From contig JASPKZ010007287.1 in the NCBI GenBank assembly GCA_030220185.1, forward strand, positions 318,501 through 382,500: 64,000 bases of DNA. The letters run 5' to 3'. Made by a program: the position numbers and the translations under genes. Shown here in pieces: positions 51,491 to 62,187 of the stretch. Under the pieces are notes generated by a model. It searched no databases. It was not told the DNA's origin and worked only from the letters and a program-made list of their open reading frames with translations. How positions within the stretch are numbered: position 1 is the first letter of the stretch; each line of letters begins with the position of its first letter. The DNA comes from Diploptera punctata (lineage: Eukaryota; Arthropoda; Insecta; Blattodea; Blaberidae).

Positions 51491-52715
51491 TTGGTCATTT
51501 TGATTTTCCATATATGTGGTGCCATCTGGCGACAATTCCACAAACATATGCGCTGTAGCGTATGCGCTCCATGCGAAACCAGCATCACGCCGAGCGAAAC
51601 GCGAATTCGCGTCACGTCGGGCGCGACACGCTGTATAATAAACCGTAGCATTAGTTTGTTTTTAGCAATTACACCAATGAGTATGGGTAATATCTTCTAT
51701 ATTCTTTGTTTGCGCTGGCAAATTGCGTCCTGGATTCAAGACATTCCAAAACACGACGCGACATGTCAGCGCAAATTTTTTTGCGCCAGCAATTTGCGTT
51801 GTAGATAAACCACATCCATTTGAATATATGGGGAGCAATTTTTGCGCCGTCGCGTTGCGTCGTAGATAAACCACAGCATTAGTGTATCTCTAATGCTACT
51901 ATTTATTATACAGCGTGTCGCGCCCGACGGCACGCAATCTCGCGTTACGCTCGGCGTGATGCTGGTTTCGCATTGAGCCCATATGGTACAGCGGTTATGT
52001 TTATGGAATTGTCGCCAGATGGCACTACATATATGCGAAATCAAAATGACCAAAGTTCATAATAAATTTCCAAATGTGTTTACAAAAGTAATGTATACAA
52101 ACCCAAACCTGTCTATACTATTTAGTAAACTATAAACTAATCTGATGTAAACTAAACTGACGAATCGGAACCTAACAAAATTAAGTGATTGAACATTTAT
52201 TTCTTAAAGTATGCATACTTCAAGTTGAATTTTTTAAAATGTATTTCATCAATTACAAAAGATTACTTTCACTACCTCGTCCTTGAGGCAATCCACTAAT
52301 GAGGAAAGTTTTATATAATAATAAAAAGACAACATTTATGTACATCCATAATATCCCCAAGATACAATATTTACAGCTTTATCTCTTGACTAAGTTCAAG
52401 CCACAATAACTCTTTTTTCTGTACATCTCTGTACTCCTTCATGCTCATATTGTATAGAACATGTATAGAACTCGATGATTTGCAACAAAACTATCTAACT
52501 TTCGTCGTTAAAATTGGAAAGTTATAAAACAAGTACTGTATTTCCGACATTTTGTCATAAAATCTCAGTTTGTTTTTAGCAATTACACCAATGAGTACGG
52601 GTAATATATTCTATATTCTTTGTTTACGCTGGCAAATTGCGTCCCGGATTCAAGAGATTGAAATACACGACGCGACATGTCAGCGCAAAATTTTTCGCGC
52701 CAGCAATTTGCGTTG

Positions 52716-52819
52716 CACCGGGTGCGGCAGCATAACTTCCTTTTTTAAAATGTGCGCCATTTAGTCGGTTGATGTCGTAGCGGAGCGCTAGTGGTCTCGT
52801 TCGAGAGGGGGGACTATAA
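52716..52819 (+). mobile_element. Mariner-like (DUF4817-type) transposon, 5' terminal part
   Basis: GGGTGCGGCAGCATAACTTC and TTTTAAAATGTGCGCCATTT look like the terminus and leader of the element whose transposase start lies at 54055-54324, beyond H5. The two pieces read continuously if H5 and one TAA are removed. Confidence 0.55.
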
Positions 52820-54051
52820 TGCTACGGTTTATTATACAACGTGTCGCGCCCGACGTGACGCGAATTCGCGTTTCGCTCGGCGTGATGCTGATTCCACATG
52901 GAGCGCATACGCTACAGCGCATATGTTTATGGAATTGTCGCCAGATGGCACCACATATATGGAAAATCAAAATGACCAACGTTCATAATAAATTTCCAAA
53001 TGTGTTTACAAAAACTAATGTATACAAACATGTCCCTGCATAACCTAATAAAATAAATTACTTACATACTATTTAGTAAACTGTAAACTAATCTGATGTA
53101 CACTAAACTGACCCATCGGAATCTAACAAAATGAAGTGATTGAATATTTATTTCTTAAAATATAGTTTGGAATTAAATGCAAATGTTGGTCATTCACACA
53201 TATGTCCTGCCATCTGGTGGATTTAATTTTATGAGCGTTCACGTATGCCAACTTCAATTCTAATAAAGAACTTTGAAAATAAATTGAGAGAAAAAGTCAT
53301 AATTTGTGTACATTGATAAACATATTAAAATTCTTCATAAAAAAAGTTTCAAGTGTCGTTGCAAAACGATTAAAATACTTCGAAATATTAGTAAAGACAG
53401 AAAAAGTACCTAGAGCAACAGCATCATATGAATGTTATATGGAAAATTATAGAATAAATGATTATTTTGTTCTTAAATAAACATATGGTTGATGAATATA
53501 CCAAATTTTAGAATACTTCAGATTTTCGCCTGAGCAGTTTTATCAGGTTTTGAATTTAATAGAAGACGAAATTTATGCACATCCATAATATCCCCGATAT
53601 ACAATATTTACAGCTTTTATTTATCTCTTGACTAAGTTCAAGCCACAATAACTTTTTTCTGTACATCTCTGTACTCTTTCATGCTCATATTGTAAAAAAC
53701 ATGTATAGATCTCGATGATTTGCAACAAAACTGTCTAACTTTCGTCGTTAAAATTGGAAAGTTATAAAACAAGTACTGTATTTCCGACATTTTGTTAACA
53801 AATCTTAGTTTGTTTTTAGCAATTACACCAATGAGTATGGGTAATATCTTCTATATTCTTTGTTTGCGCTGGCAAATTGTGTCCTGGATTCAAGAGATTC
53901 CAAAACACGACGCGACATGTCAGCGCAAATTTTTTTGCGCCAGCAATTTGCGTTGTAGATAAACCAATAATCCCTGGATAAACCACATCCATTTGAATAT
54001 ATGGGGAGCAATTTTTGCGCTGGCGCGTTGCGTCGTAGATAAACCACAGCA
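52820..54051 (-). mobile_element. TIR element H, copy H5 (complete, uninterrupted)
   Basis: TAA at 52817-52819 and 54052-54054 flanks the element. It spans 1,232 bp from TGCTACGGTTTATTATACAA to GATAAACCACAGCA and is the best reference for the family. Unlike H1 it has GCGTTCACGTATGCC where H1 has GCGCATGCGC. No ORF of note is present, so its transposase must come from elsewhere. Confidence 0.88.
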
Positions 54052-54054
54052 TAA

Positions 54055-54324
54055 AGTTTTGTCCTGACACAGTTCAGTCGCCTTCATGCGTTGGAACAGT
54101 GAGGAGCGTGCGTTTGCCATTGAGGCCTACTTTTCGAGCGGATGTTCTGTGATCGCAACCCGGCGCGCCTTTCGGAATCGCTTTAAATTAGCCCCGTTGG
54201 CCCCTGTCCCGGACCGGAAATCAATTGTTACGTGGGTCGCTACGTTCAGACAAACTGCAAGTGCGACAAGACGAAGAACTGGAGTCCCTCGGCCGATTAG
54301 ATCACCTGAGAACATTGAGGTAGT
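54055..54324 (+). pseudogene. Mariner-like (DUF4817-type) transposase N-terminus
   Basis: After TCAGTCGCCTTC the frame reads MRWNSEERAFAIEAYFSSGC, SVIATRRAFRNRFKLAPLAP, VPDRKSIVTWVATFRQTASA and GVPRPIRSPENIEVV. This is the N-terminal helix-turn-helix domain of a mariner-related insect transposase group. It ends abruptly at the return into H4, so the catalytic domain is missing. Confidence 0.8.
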
Positions 54325-54401
54325 GTAGATAAACCACATCCATTTAAATACATGTGAGCAATTTTTGCGCTGGCGCTTTGCGTCGTAGATAAACCATAGC
54401 A

Positions 54402-55029
54402 TCTATGCCATAGCATAACATAGAGAACTCTATAGAGTGGCACAGAGTATTTAAACTCTGTGGTGTATGGTAGATTCCGATAGATGGTAGGCAAAATGGG
54501 AAAAATTTCATAATTTTGGTACGGCGCCGGATTAATGTGGAACGGTCATTTTATAGAGCCGCAACAAGTTTACGTGTGGTGTTATTGTATATTGAAAAAT
54601 TGATATAATTTGTGAAGCTAGAAATATTGGAAGGTAAGAAAATTAACTTTAGGTAATTGGTATATGATGATAAAAAGTATCCGGAAATGCCGGTTACAAT
54701 CACGCTGAAAAACGTTCGTTTGTTTACCAATGGAATAGATCGGTCATGAGGATGGTTTTCGGCTGATTCTTGTAAATTATTGAACTGGTTTCCATTTAAT
54801 ATTCATAATTTTACATAATCCGAGATATTTACATTTCATGGATATAGATGTATGTATTTAATATATAATTAAATGTAGGCTAAGTTTTAATTTTATTCAA
54901 GTAAAATCGTAAGGTTATGTTCCGAAGATTTTATAGGTTATATTGCTTATTTATATTTTATGTACTTTTATTTAAATTTAATATTACGAAGTAGTGTTTA
55001 CAATTACTATATTATAAAAAAAAACGCTC
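54402..55029. other. Intergenic, no feature seen
   Basis: Small inverted repeats (AGAGAACTCTATAGAGT near 54421) only; otherwise unassigned AT-rich sequence. Confidence 0.4.
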
Positions 55030-55440
55030 AACTTTAGAATAATCCGTTGTGATTTTCTGTACATTCTTATGATATTGTTTGTGTATATATTTTGGCCGAA
55101 GTTCCCTATTTGTCTGCCACGATTTTCCATATTCCTATGCCACAATTGTACTATACACTTAACGACCATTTATAATGTTTCGTACTATTTTAAACGTTTT
55201 GGAACCATTTTATATGAACATTTCTTACGATTTTTTAAATATTTATATAATTACGGGAATATTGTGAATCGAGTTCTACAGACGCGCAAATGCTTATTGT
55301 AACATCCGCTAGATGGCTCTCAAATTGGTGTTACCAACATTCGCAAATAATTCCAAACCATATTTCAAGAAATAACTTCATTTTTTAGGTTCCGAATGGA
55401 CATGGTAGTGTACATACAATTTGTTATAGTTTATTAAATA
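55030..55440. repeat. FB1-type family arm
   Basis: Shares TTCCATATTCCTATGCCACA, TTTCGTACTATTTTAAACGT, ATATTTATATAATTACG, CATCCGCTAGATGGCTCTCA and TTAGGTTCCGAATGG with the other family members. Single arm. Confidence 0.55.
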
Positions 55441-55444
55441 GGTT

Positions 55445-55680
55445 GAAGTTTCGGAAAAACTGCATTTAAACTAGCGTGAAATATTTTCAAAGTTCTATAG
55501 AACAACAGTGCGCATGCGCTAGAGTTTATAGAGTCAGTGATAACTCACAATCGAACCAAATATTGATTACTATCTCTCGCTTTGGAATGTGTATGACCAA
55601 TATTTACAATAAATCCCCAAATCTGTGTTAAAATAATAATTGGGCATTACATTCGGGTGTTGTATACTAAACATCGCAAA
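55445..55680. repeat. Palindromic-family arm with GCGCATGCGC
   Basis: GTTCTATAGAACAACAGTGC followed by GCGCATGCGC (55510-55519) and GAGTTTATAGAGTCAGTGAT, AATAAATCCCCAAATCTGTG. It resembles 3425-3640. Confidence 0.6.
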
Positions 55681-55688
55681 AAATTTTG

Positions 55689-56988
55689 GATATGCTTTCC
55701 TTTAGGTCGGTAGAAAATTTTTCTAAGTTCTATAGAATCGCAGTGCACATGCGCTAGTGCTCCAATTATCCCAGGTAGATAAATGCAACCTCCAGCAGTT
55801 GGCGGTATCTGTATGAGAAGTCAGTATGACCAACATTGACACAATAATCCCAGAACTTGTCTAAAAATGTATAATTTATTTTACGTATCAAATCACCTTT
55901 AAAAAGCAAGGAACCTAAAAGCTAACCAAACCTAAATCAATTACTGTAACACAAATCAATTACTCTAATGTAGGTGAAATCCAGGGAACGTGGAATCACA
56001 TTTAAAAAGCAAGTTTTGGTTGTTGATGGTGGCAACGCTGGAACAACATAGGAAGTGGAGTGAAAATAACAAAGAGTAGGAAGTAAGCAATGTAGCACGA
56101 CGGTGTTTTACGCAAATATATAAATATGAAAAAAAACTCGTTGCAACATTGGAAGATGTTTAAAATGTGTTAAAAAGTGTTGCAAAATGTTTTGAAAGTG
56201 TTTTTAGTGCATCAGTGGAATAAGATATAAAATTGAAAAAATTTTCGGACCTAAAGGAAAGCACAGCCAAAATTTTAATTTTAATTTCTTATGCCACTGA
56301 TGCACTAAACACGTTTAAAACATTCTTCCAATGTTGCAACGATCTTTTTTTTATATTTATATATTTACGTAAAACATGATCGTCCTACATTCGTCCTTGC
56401 TACTTTCTGCTATTTTCCCTCCTCTTCCTATGTTGTTCCAACGTTGCCACCATCAACAACCCAAAATACTCCAGATGTTCCCAACATCACTTCCACGTTC
56501 CCTGGATTTCACCTACGTTAGAGTAATTGATTTGTGTTACAGTAATTTATTTAGGTTTGGTTAGCTTTTAGGTTCCTTGCTTTTTAAATGTGATTCCACG
56601 TTCCCTGGATTTCACCTATGTTAGAGTAATTGATTTGTGTTATAGTAATTTATTTAGGTTTGGTTAGCTTTTAGGTTCCTTGCTTTTTAAATGTGATTTG
56701 ATACGTAAAATAAATTACCTCTTCATATCTGTTATTCTATGAAAAATTCAAAATGTCGGACGGTTACCACGTAAAATCATATTTCCACATTTCGTGTTAA
56801 TTATACATTTTTAGACAAGTTCTGAGAATTTTGTGTCAATGTTGGTCATACTGATTTTACATACATATACCGCCAACTGCTGGAGGTTGCATTTATCTTT
56901 CTGGGATTACATGAAGCACTAGCGCATGCACACTGGGATTCTATAGAACTTAGAAGAATTTATGTGCGACGGTAAGTATAGCATATCC
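55689..56988. repeat. 1.3-kb palindromic (foldback) repeat FB3
   Basis: It starts GGATATGCTTTCC and ends AGTATAGCATATCC. The arms mirror each other throughout, for example TAAAAATGTATAATT near 55865 and AATTATACATTTTTA near 56800; the loop is near 56.25 kb. The centre repeats the terminal block (CCTAAAGGAAAGCAC) in inverted form, the same layout as FB1. The right arm carries a 103-bp tandem duplication. Non-coding. Confidence 0.8.
56491..56696. repeat. Tandem duplication of 103 bp in the right arm of FB3
   Basis: TTCCACGTTCCCTGGATTTC at 56491 restarts at 56594, with only two or three differences between copies. The left arm has the unit once. Confidence 0.85.
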
Positions 56989-56989
56989 T

Positions 56990-57310
56990 TACATTCTTTC
57001 ACAGGTTAGAATACTTAAATTGAATTTGGTTGGCTTTTAGGTTGGTCTTTCACAGGTTAGAATACTTAAATTGCATTAGGTTAGCTATTAGATTGGTTGG
57101 TAACATGAGTTCAAATATCCTGAATATGTAGGCAGTGCCAATAACTGCACAGCGATTTACACTATGAAATGATGCGAAGCAGCCAACATATACACAATAT
57201 TTAATGAACCTAAAAGCTAACCTAATGCAATTTAAGTACTCTAACCTGTGACATACCAACTTAAAAGCTAACCTAACACAATTTAAGCACTCTTACCTGT
57301 GAAAGAATAC
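56990..57310. repeat. Inverted and direct short repeats around TAGGTTAGCTTTTAGG-like blocks
   Basis: CTTTCACAGGTTAGAATACT occurs twice (57-bp spacing near 56.997 and 57.05 kb), and its inverted form (AGTACTCTAACCTGTGACAT, CACTCTTACCTGTGAAAG) follows at 57.23-57.31 kb. Confidence 0.6.
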
Positions 57311-57426
57311 TACACCAAAAAATAAATTTCTGAAATTCTGAAGTATATACTCTATGTTGGCTGCTGCACTTAATGGAAACTTCAGCCTGTCTTATGTAAT
57401 TAATTTAGTTAAGTTATAAGAGGGCA

Positions 57427-57963
57427 AGAACTCTTGATGTCCCAATGCCTTTCAAAAAAATGTTAAACTGAAAATATATAAAACTGTTATTCTACCAGTG
57501 ATATTATATGGATACGAAATATGAAGGGAAATATTTAAGGGAGGAAAGGAGATTACAAGTATTTGAGAATAAAGTTCTTAGGAAAATTTTTGAACAAAAG
57601 AGAGATGAACAGACAGGTGAACGGAGAAGATTAGATCTCAGTGGACTACGTGGTCATTATAGGAAGTCAGATATAATAAGAAAAGTTAAGTCTTGTAGAC
57701 TGCGATGGACAGGACATGTAGCACAAATGGGGAATTAAAGACGTGCATGGAAGCTTCTTGTAGGATAACCAGAGGGAAAGCGCCCAGTTGGTAGACCAAT
57801 AATGAGGTGGGAGAATAACATTAACTATGATTTGAGGGTAGTAGATAATGCAGGGAATGATTGGAAAGCATTAGCTCAGGATAGGGATGTATGGAGAGCT
57901 TAGGTCCGCATGGCCATGAGCCTACGGGTTCGATAGTGCCACTGAGTAAGTAGGTAAGGTTGT
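57427..57963 (+). mobile_element. RTE-type LINE (family a) 3' fragment
   Basis: TAAGAGGGCA at 57417-57426 recurs at 57964-57973. The fragment reads LREERRLQVFENKVLRKIFE, KSCRLRWTGHVAQMGN and the (GTAA)-like tail AGTAAGTAGGTAAG, with several stops. It includes a segment (GAAATATGAAGGGAAATATT) differing from the family, so it is older than the 40.9-kb copy. Confidence 0.85.
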
Positions 57964-57973
57964 TAAGAGGGCA

Positions 57974-59081
57974 GGTTAGTATACATCCATTTCTTATGCA
58001 CATGTTTGGGAATTTATTGCAAAGGTTGGTTATACCGATTTAACAGATGTGTTTCCATCTGGCAAAAATTCCATAAATGTTTGCACGTGCGCACTGCTGT
58101 TGTATGTAACTTAGAAAAATTCATTGGTCAAGTTATTCTGAAGTTTTTGCAAAGCTTGTATGTATATTATTGGTTACTGACATAGACCAAACATTTGAAT
58201 TAATTAAGCTAAATGAAGATGTGTATATATATTGATGGAAGTTCCTCTAAAATGTAAGATTCTAAGATAACAAATTAATGTGAATAGTATATGATTTAAA
58301 TTAAAGAATTAAGTATATGATTATTCTATGGAAATAAATTTTGTAGCAGTTATTAGTATTGACTGAACATTTCCTAGTGAATGATTCCATATATGGAATT
58401 AAAAAAAAAGCAAATTAAATAGATTTTTTCACTGGAATAATTATTTCATCGAGGGCATTATTGCATTGACCATATCATTTTGTATTTCATTAGGTTAGAG
58501 AGGAGCTAGTTAGTGTATACCAGATCAGTTTATTGAATGATACTAGTTGAAGGAAAAAATAGTATTTTAGAAATCTGTAATTATTGACCAACAATTGTGT
58601 TCAAATGTACAATGGAAGATGAATTATTACTTCATTGTGACCATGGTAATATCATTAACAAATGGTATTTAATCAAAATCGAAGTGGGAGGTAAAAAAAA
58701 AAAGTGGTATGCCTAGACACCACTTTTAAACAATGTTTCCCGGTGTCAGGATTAGTATTTAAACTAATACAATAGCAATTATATTTGAGTTTTGCTTCAC
58801 ATTTACATGCACTGGTCTTAAAACTTATAAAACTAACAAACCAAAGTAACTCACTCTACCTTTTTTATTTCTCGTTTTTGCCTAGCATGGAAGATTGGTT
58901 AAGTCTCATTTTGGTTAGGTTCTATGTGGAAAGTGTAAGACATTACCCTCTTCATATGTATAATCGATAATAGTTCAGTTCTACTTCGCATGTACACTCA
59001 TTGGGTCTTATTTTTAAAAAGCTAACTAAAATTATCCATAACTAACTTTATATTATTTGTTCTTATTGTCTATTATAGTCC
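57974..59081. other. Intergenic with palindromic-family remnants
   Basis: At 57.99-58.13 kb, TTTGGGAATTTATTGCAAAG, GCACGTGCGCACTGCTG and AACTTAGAAAAATTC belong to the FB1-type family. The rest is unassigned. Confidence 0.4.
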
Positions 59082-59400
59082 ACCGCTGTGGTCTCGAGGT
59101 AGCGTGCTGCCTTGTCGTGCAGCGGGCCCGGGTTCGATTCCCGGTCGGGGCAGTTTTTCTGGTTGAGGTTTTTATCGGGATTTTTCCTCACCTGTAAGAC
59201 AAATGCCAGGAAAACTTTAAGACCCAAACGGTCCCCGAAATCATATGGCCATCATCATCATCATCCATCACCAGTGTGGAAAGCAACGGGAAGCTACCAC
59301 ACCTACAATTCCCTAGTAAAGCTGCAAGCATAGCATGAAAATGCTATAATTGCAGTGAAGGACCTGCCTTCGGGCAGAATTACTATGGATACTATGGATG
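59082..59400 (+). mobile_element. tRNA-derived SINE (family D)
   Basis: Strong promoter-like boxes: TGGTCTCGAGGTAGCGTGCT (A box region) and GGGTTCGATTCCCGG (B box). The body has TTTTTCCTCACCTGTAAGAC, an ATC repeat and GGAAAGCAACGGGAAGCTAC, ending in ATGGATACTATGGATG. The tRNA-like 5' part is the best preserved in the window, but the 3' acceptor strand and body identify it as a SINE. Confidence 0.8.
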
Positions 59401-59424
59401 TCTAATATATGTTGTTGTCATGTT

Positions 59425-59639
59425 ATTAGATAGATGTGAGAAACCACTTTATGCCTCACCATGAATTTTTCTAGTTCCTGCAGAATAGTAGTGCACATGC
59501 ACAAGGGTTATGAACTTGTTCCATAGTTAGCACAACTATCTGTGCCGTCAGGATGACCAATCTTTGCAATAAATTCCCAAATGTGCTTTTAAAATTTGAT
59601 GTTTACTAACAAAGCTGTAACCTAACAAAATAAATAATT
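59425..59639. repeat. FB1-type family arm
   Basis: TTCTAGTTCCTGCAGAATAG, TGCACATGCACAAGG, ATGACCAATCTTTGCAATAA and TTCCCAAATGTGCTT are family blocks, with a decayed motif at the GCGCATGCGC position. Confidence 0.55.
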
Positions 59640-59972
59640 TACATAATATTCCAATAACATATAAACTAATTTGGTATACACTAACTTCATCATCATCATC
59701 ATATTAGACATAACAACCTGGGTCGAGTCATAGCCTCCCTAAATAAATCTTTACATAATATTCCAATAGCGTATAAACTAATTTGATATACACTAACTTC
59801 ATTATCATCATATTTGGCATAACAACCCGGGTCTAGTCATAGCCTCCCTAAGTAAATCATTTACATAATATTCCAATAGCGTATAAACTATTTGGTATAC
59901 ACTAACTTCATCATCATATTTGGCATAACAACCTGGATCGAGTCATAACCTCCCTAAGTAAATCATTTACAT
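59640..59972. repeat. Minisatellite of ~108-bp units (left part)
   Basis: About three units, each containing ATTCCAATAGCGTATAAACT, a TCATCATCAT stretch, GGCATAACAACCTGGGTCGA and CATAGCCTCCCTAAGTAAAT. The array is split by the LINE at 59973-62187. Confidence 0.88.
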
Positions 59973-62165
59973 AAATGCGGCAAGAATTCCAAATCAAAAT
60001 TGCTACAAGATTTGAAGTACTAAATCTTCAGATGACAATGTGGCAAACGAAGAAGAAACTGATATAAATAAAGAATGGGAGGCTATAAGAGATACTATTA
60101 AATTGTCAGCATCTAGAAAGCATTTGTTGTTTAAAAATAAAGAGGCCAAAACACAGAAATGGGTGATATGAGGAGTGTGCCGACATTGTACTAAGAAAAG
60201 AAAGCTCGCAAAAATGAAATGTTACATCTAACACTGACGCCAAATGAGGTTAACTTTAGAGCAATTGGGTAGTGATTAGATACCGGAAACACACACCAGA
60301 CTACTAAATACGTAAAAAGAGGCAATATCTGAGCGTAAAAGATTAATGATACTGTGAAATGTAATACAAAAAATAGGAACATTAGAGAATTATTTCTGGG
60401 AATTGGTATAGAGTAAGAACACGTATTTCAGTCCAGTATGTAACTAAACATAATTCGGAAGTGATTATTGGGGTCTGTATGAGATTACATATTCCAAGAG
60501 TATATTAAATAGATGGAAAAGTTACTTTACTCAGCTAGTTAAGATCGTGTCATACAGAGCAGGACATTGAGGAGGATAAGTAACAGACAGCTAGAAATTG
60601 CTAGTCGCTGGAAACCAAATAGCATTAGAGGTTGAAATGGCGGAATGTGGAACAATTGAAGATGTTAAAAAAGCACTCAGGTTACAGGGATGATATCTCA
60701 GTCGAGAAAACTGTAAAATCATTAGGGAGAAAATTGGATGGAACAAATACGCTGGTTGCTTAGTAATCGATATTTGGGATATAGAATCTCTTCCCTAGAT
60801 AAATGGAAAGAATCAATTATCGTACCAATTTATAAGAAAGGAGATAAAACTGATTACAACAACTACAGGGGCATCTCATTACTTTCAATTTCGTACAAAA
60901 TTCTATCAAATATATTAGTAAGCAGACTTACTCCCTATATTGATGACATTCTAGGAGATCATCAATGTGCATTTAGAAGAAACAGATCTACAACAGATCA
61001 GATTTTTAGTATAAGACAGATTTTAGAAAAGAAATGAGAATATGATGGTACTGTACATCAACTATATGTAGACTTCAAAAAAGCATATGATTCAATTAAG
61101 AGGGAGAAATTATATAGTATCATGCTGGAGTTCGGATTTCCTAAAAAGTTAGATTTATACGATTGTGTCTAAATGGCACAAAGAGTAGGGTGCGTGTAGG
61201 CAAACAGTTTTTGGACACTTTTGAAATCCAGAATGGGTTGAAGCAGGGAGATTCACTATCTCCTCTACTATTTAATTTTGTACTAGAGCATGCCATTAAA
61301 TCTTTAGAGAATGAGAAAGGCTTACAACTCAATGGTATTAATATACTGTTAGTTTATGCTGATGATGTAGTACTTACTATTGGCCAATAGCGAGGAGATA
61401 CTAAAGGACAACATGCACAACTATTGAGTAACACTAAGAAATTAGGACTGGAAGTAAATATCAATTAAACTAAATATATGGTCACACGTAGAAATACATT
61501 ATATAATGGAAATGGACAGCTAATGACAAATGAGGGAAATTTTGATGAAGTGGCTGAATTCAAATACCTAGGAACAATAATCACAAATAGGAATGAGATG
61601 CACAAAGAAATTAAACATAGGCTCAATTCTGGAAATGCGTACTATTATGCATTGCAGAGACTCATAATGTCCCAACTCCTTTCAAAAAACGTTAAACTGA
61701 AAATATATAAAACTATTATTCTACCAGTTATATTATATGGGTGCGAAACATGGACTCTTACTTTAAGGGAGGAAAGGAGATTACGAATTTTTGAGAATAA
61801 AGTTCTTAGGAAAATTTTTTTGACCAAAGAGAGATGAACAGACAGGTGAACGGAGAAGACTACATAACAATGAACTACATGGTCTTTATAGGAAGCCAGA
61901 TATAATAAGAACAGTTAAGTCTCGTAGACTGCGATGAGCAGGACATGTTGCACGTATGGGGAATGAAAGACTTGCATGGAAGCTTCTTGTAGGAAAACCA
62001 GAGAGAAAATGCCCAGTTGGTAGACCAAGAATGAGGTGGGAGAATAACATTAACTATGATTTGAGGGAAGTAGATTATACAGGGAATGATTGGAAAGCAT
62101 TGGCTGAGGATAGGGATGTATGGAGAGCTTATGTCCATGCTGCCATGAACTTACAGGTTCGATAG
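59973..62165 (+). pseudogene. RTE LINE reverse transcriptase, damaged
   Basis: The upstream part (60.1-60.79 kb) is shredded by small insertions. From 60.8 kb the frame reads KESIIVPIYKKGDKTDYNNY, RGISLLSISYKILSNILVSR and HQCAFRRNRSTTDQIF. After a stop, motif A (VDFKKAYDSIKREKLYSIM) and motif B (NGLKQGDSLSPLLFNFVLEH) follow, then motif C (LLVYADDVVL) with a nearby frameshift. The C-terminal half carries one stop (R*AGHVARMGNERLAW) before WRAYVHAAMNLQVR. Confidence 0.87.
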
Positions 62166-62187
62166 TGCCAGTGAGTAGGTAAGTAAT
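59973..62187 (+). mobile_element. RTE-type LINE (family a), 5'-truncated copy inside the minisatellite
   Basis: It corresponds to position 45053 onward of the 44.1-47.2 kb copy and ends with the same C-terminus and a GTAA-type tail. The array resumes directly after it. The first ~0.8 kb is unusually indel-rich compared with the rest. Confidence 0.9.

Larger units (their letters stand above)
48088..51650 (+). mobile_element. TIR element H, copy H3, nested in H2
   Basis: It is flanked by TTA (48085-48087 and 51651-51653). The left end is TGCTGTGGTTTATCTACGAC and the right end ATAATAAACCGTAGCA. It is interrupted by a pogo-like fragment (49116-50027) and a LINE (50081-51490). The inserts are younger than H3, which is younger than H2. 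Confidence 0.88.
47195..51878 (-). mobile_element. TIR element H, copy H2, split by H3
   Basis: TTA at 47192-47194 and 51879-51881 flanks the element. It reads TGCTACGGTTTATTATACAG at the left and ...GATAAACCACAGCA at the right. Copy H3 is inserted at 48088-51650 with its own TTA duplication; removing it restores the junction CAAATCTTAGTTTG, exactly as found uninterrupted in H5 (about 53797-53810). Net length is about 1.12 kb. Non-coding. Confidence 0.88.
51894..54401 (-). mobile_element. TIR element H, copy H4, interrupted
   Basis: The left end TGCTACTATTTATTATACAG follows TAA (51891-51893); the right end is ...GATAAACCATAGCA at 54401. The middle contains replaced sequence at about 52210-52330. 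It is interrupted between about 52715 and 54325 by a mariner-like fragment that itself contains H5. The right flank (TCT) does not match TAA, so the duplication is not confirmed for this copy. Confidence 0.75.

Noticed and set aside
59082..59160. Possible tRNA gene
   Set aside because: A and B boxes are good, but there is no convincing acceptor stem and the sequence continues into a SINE body. The same applies to the tRNA-like stretches at 11.5, 24.6, 25.9 and 28.0 kb.
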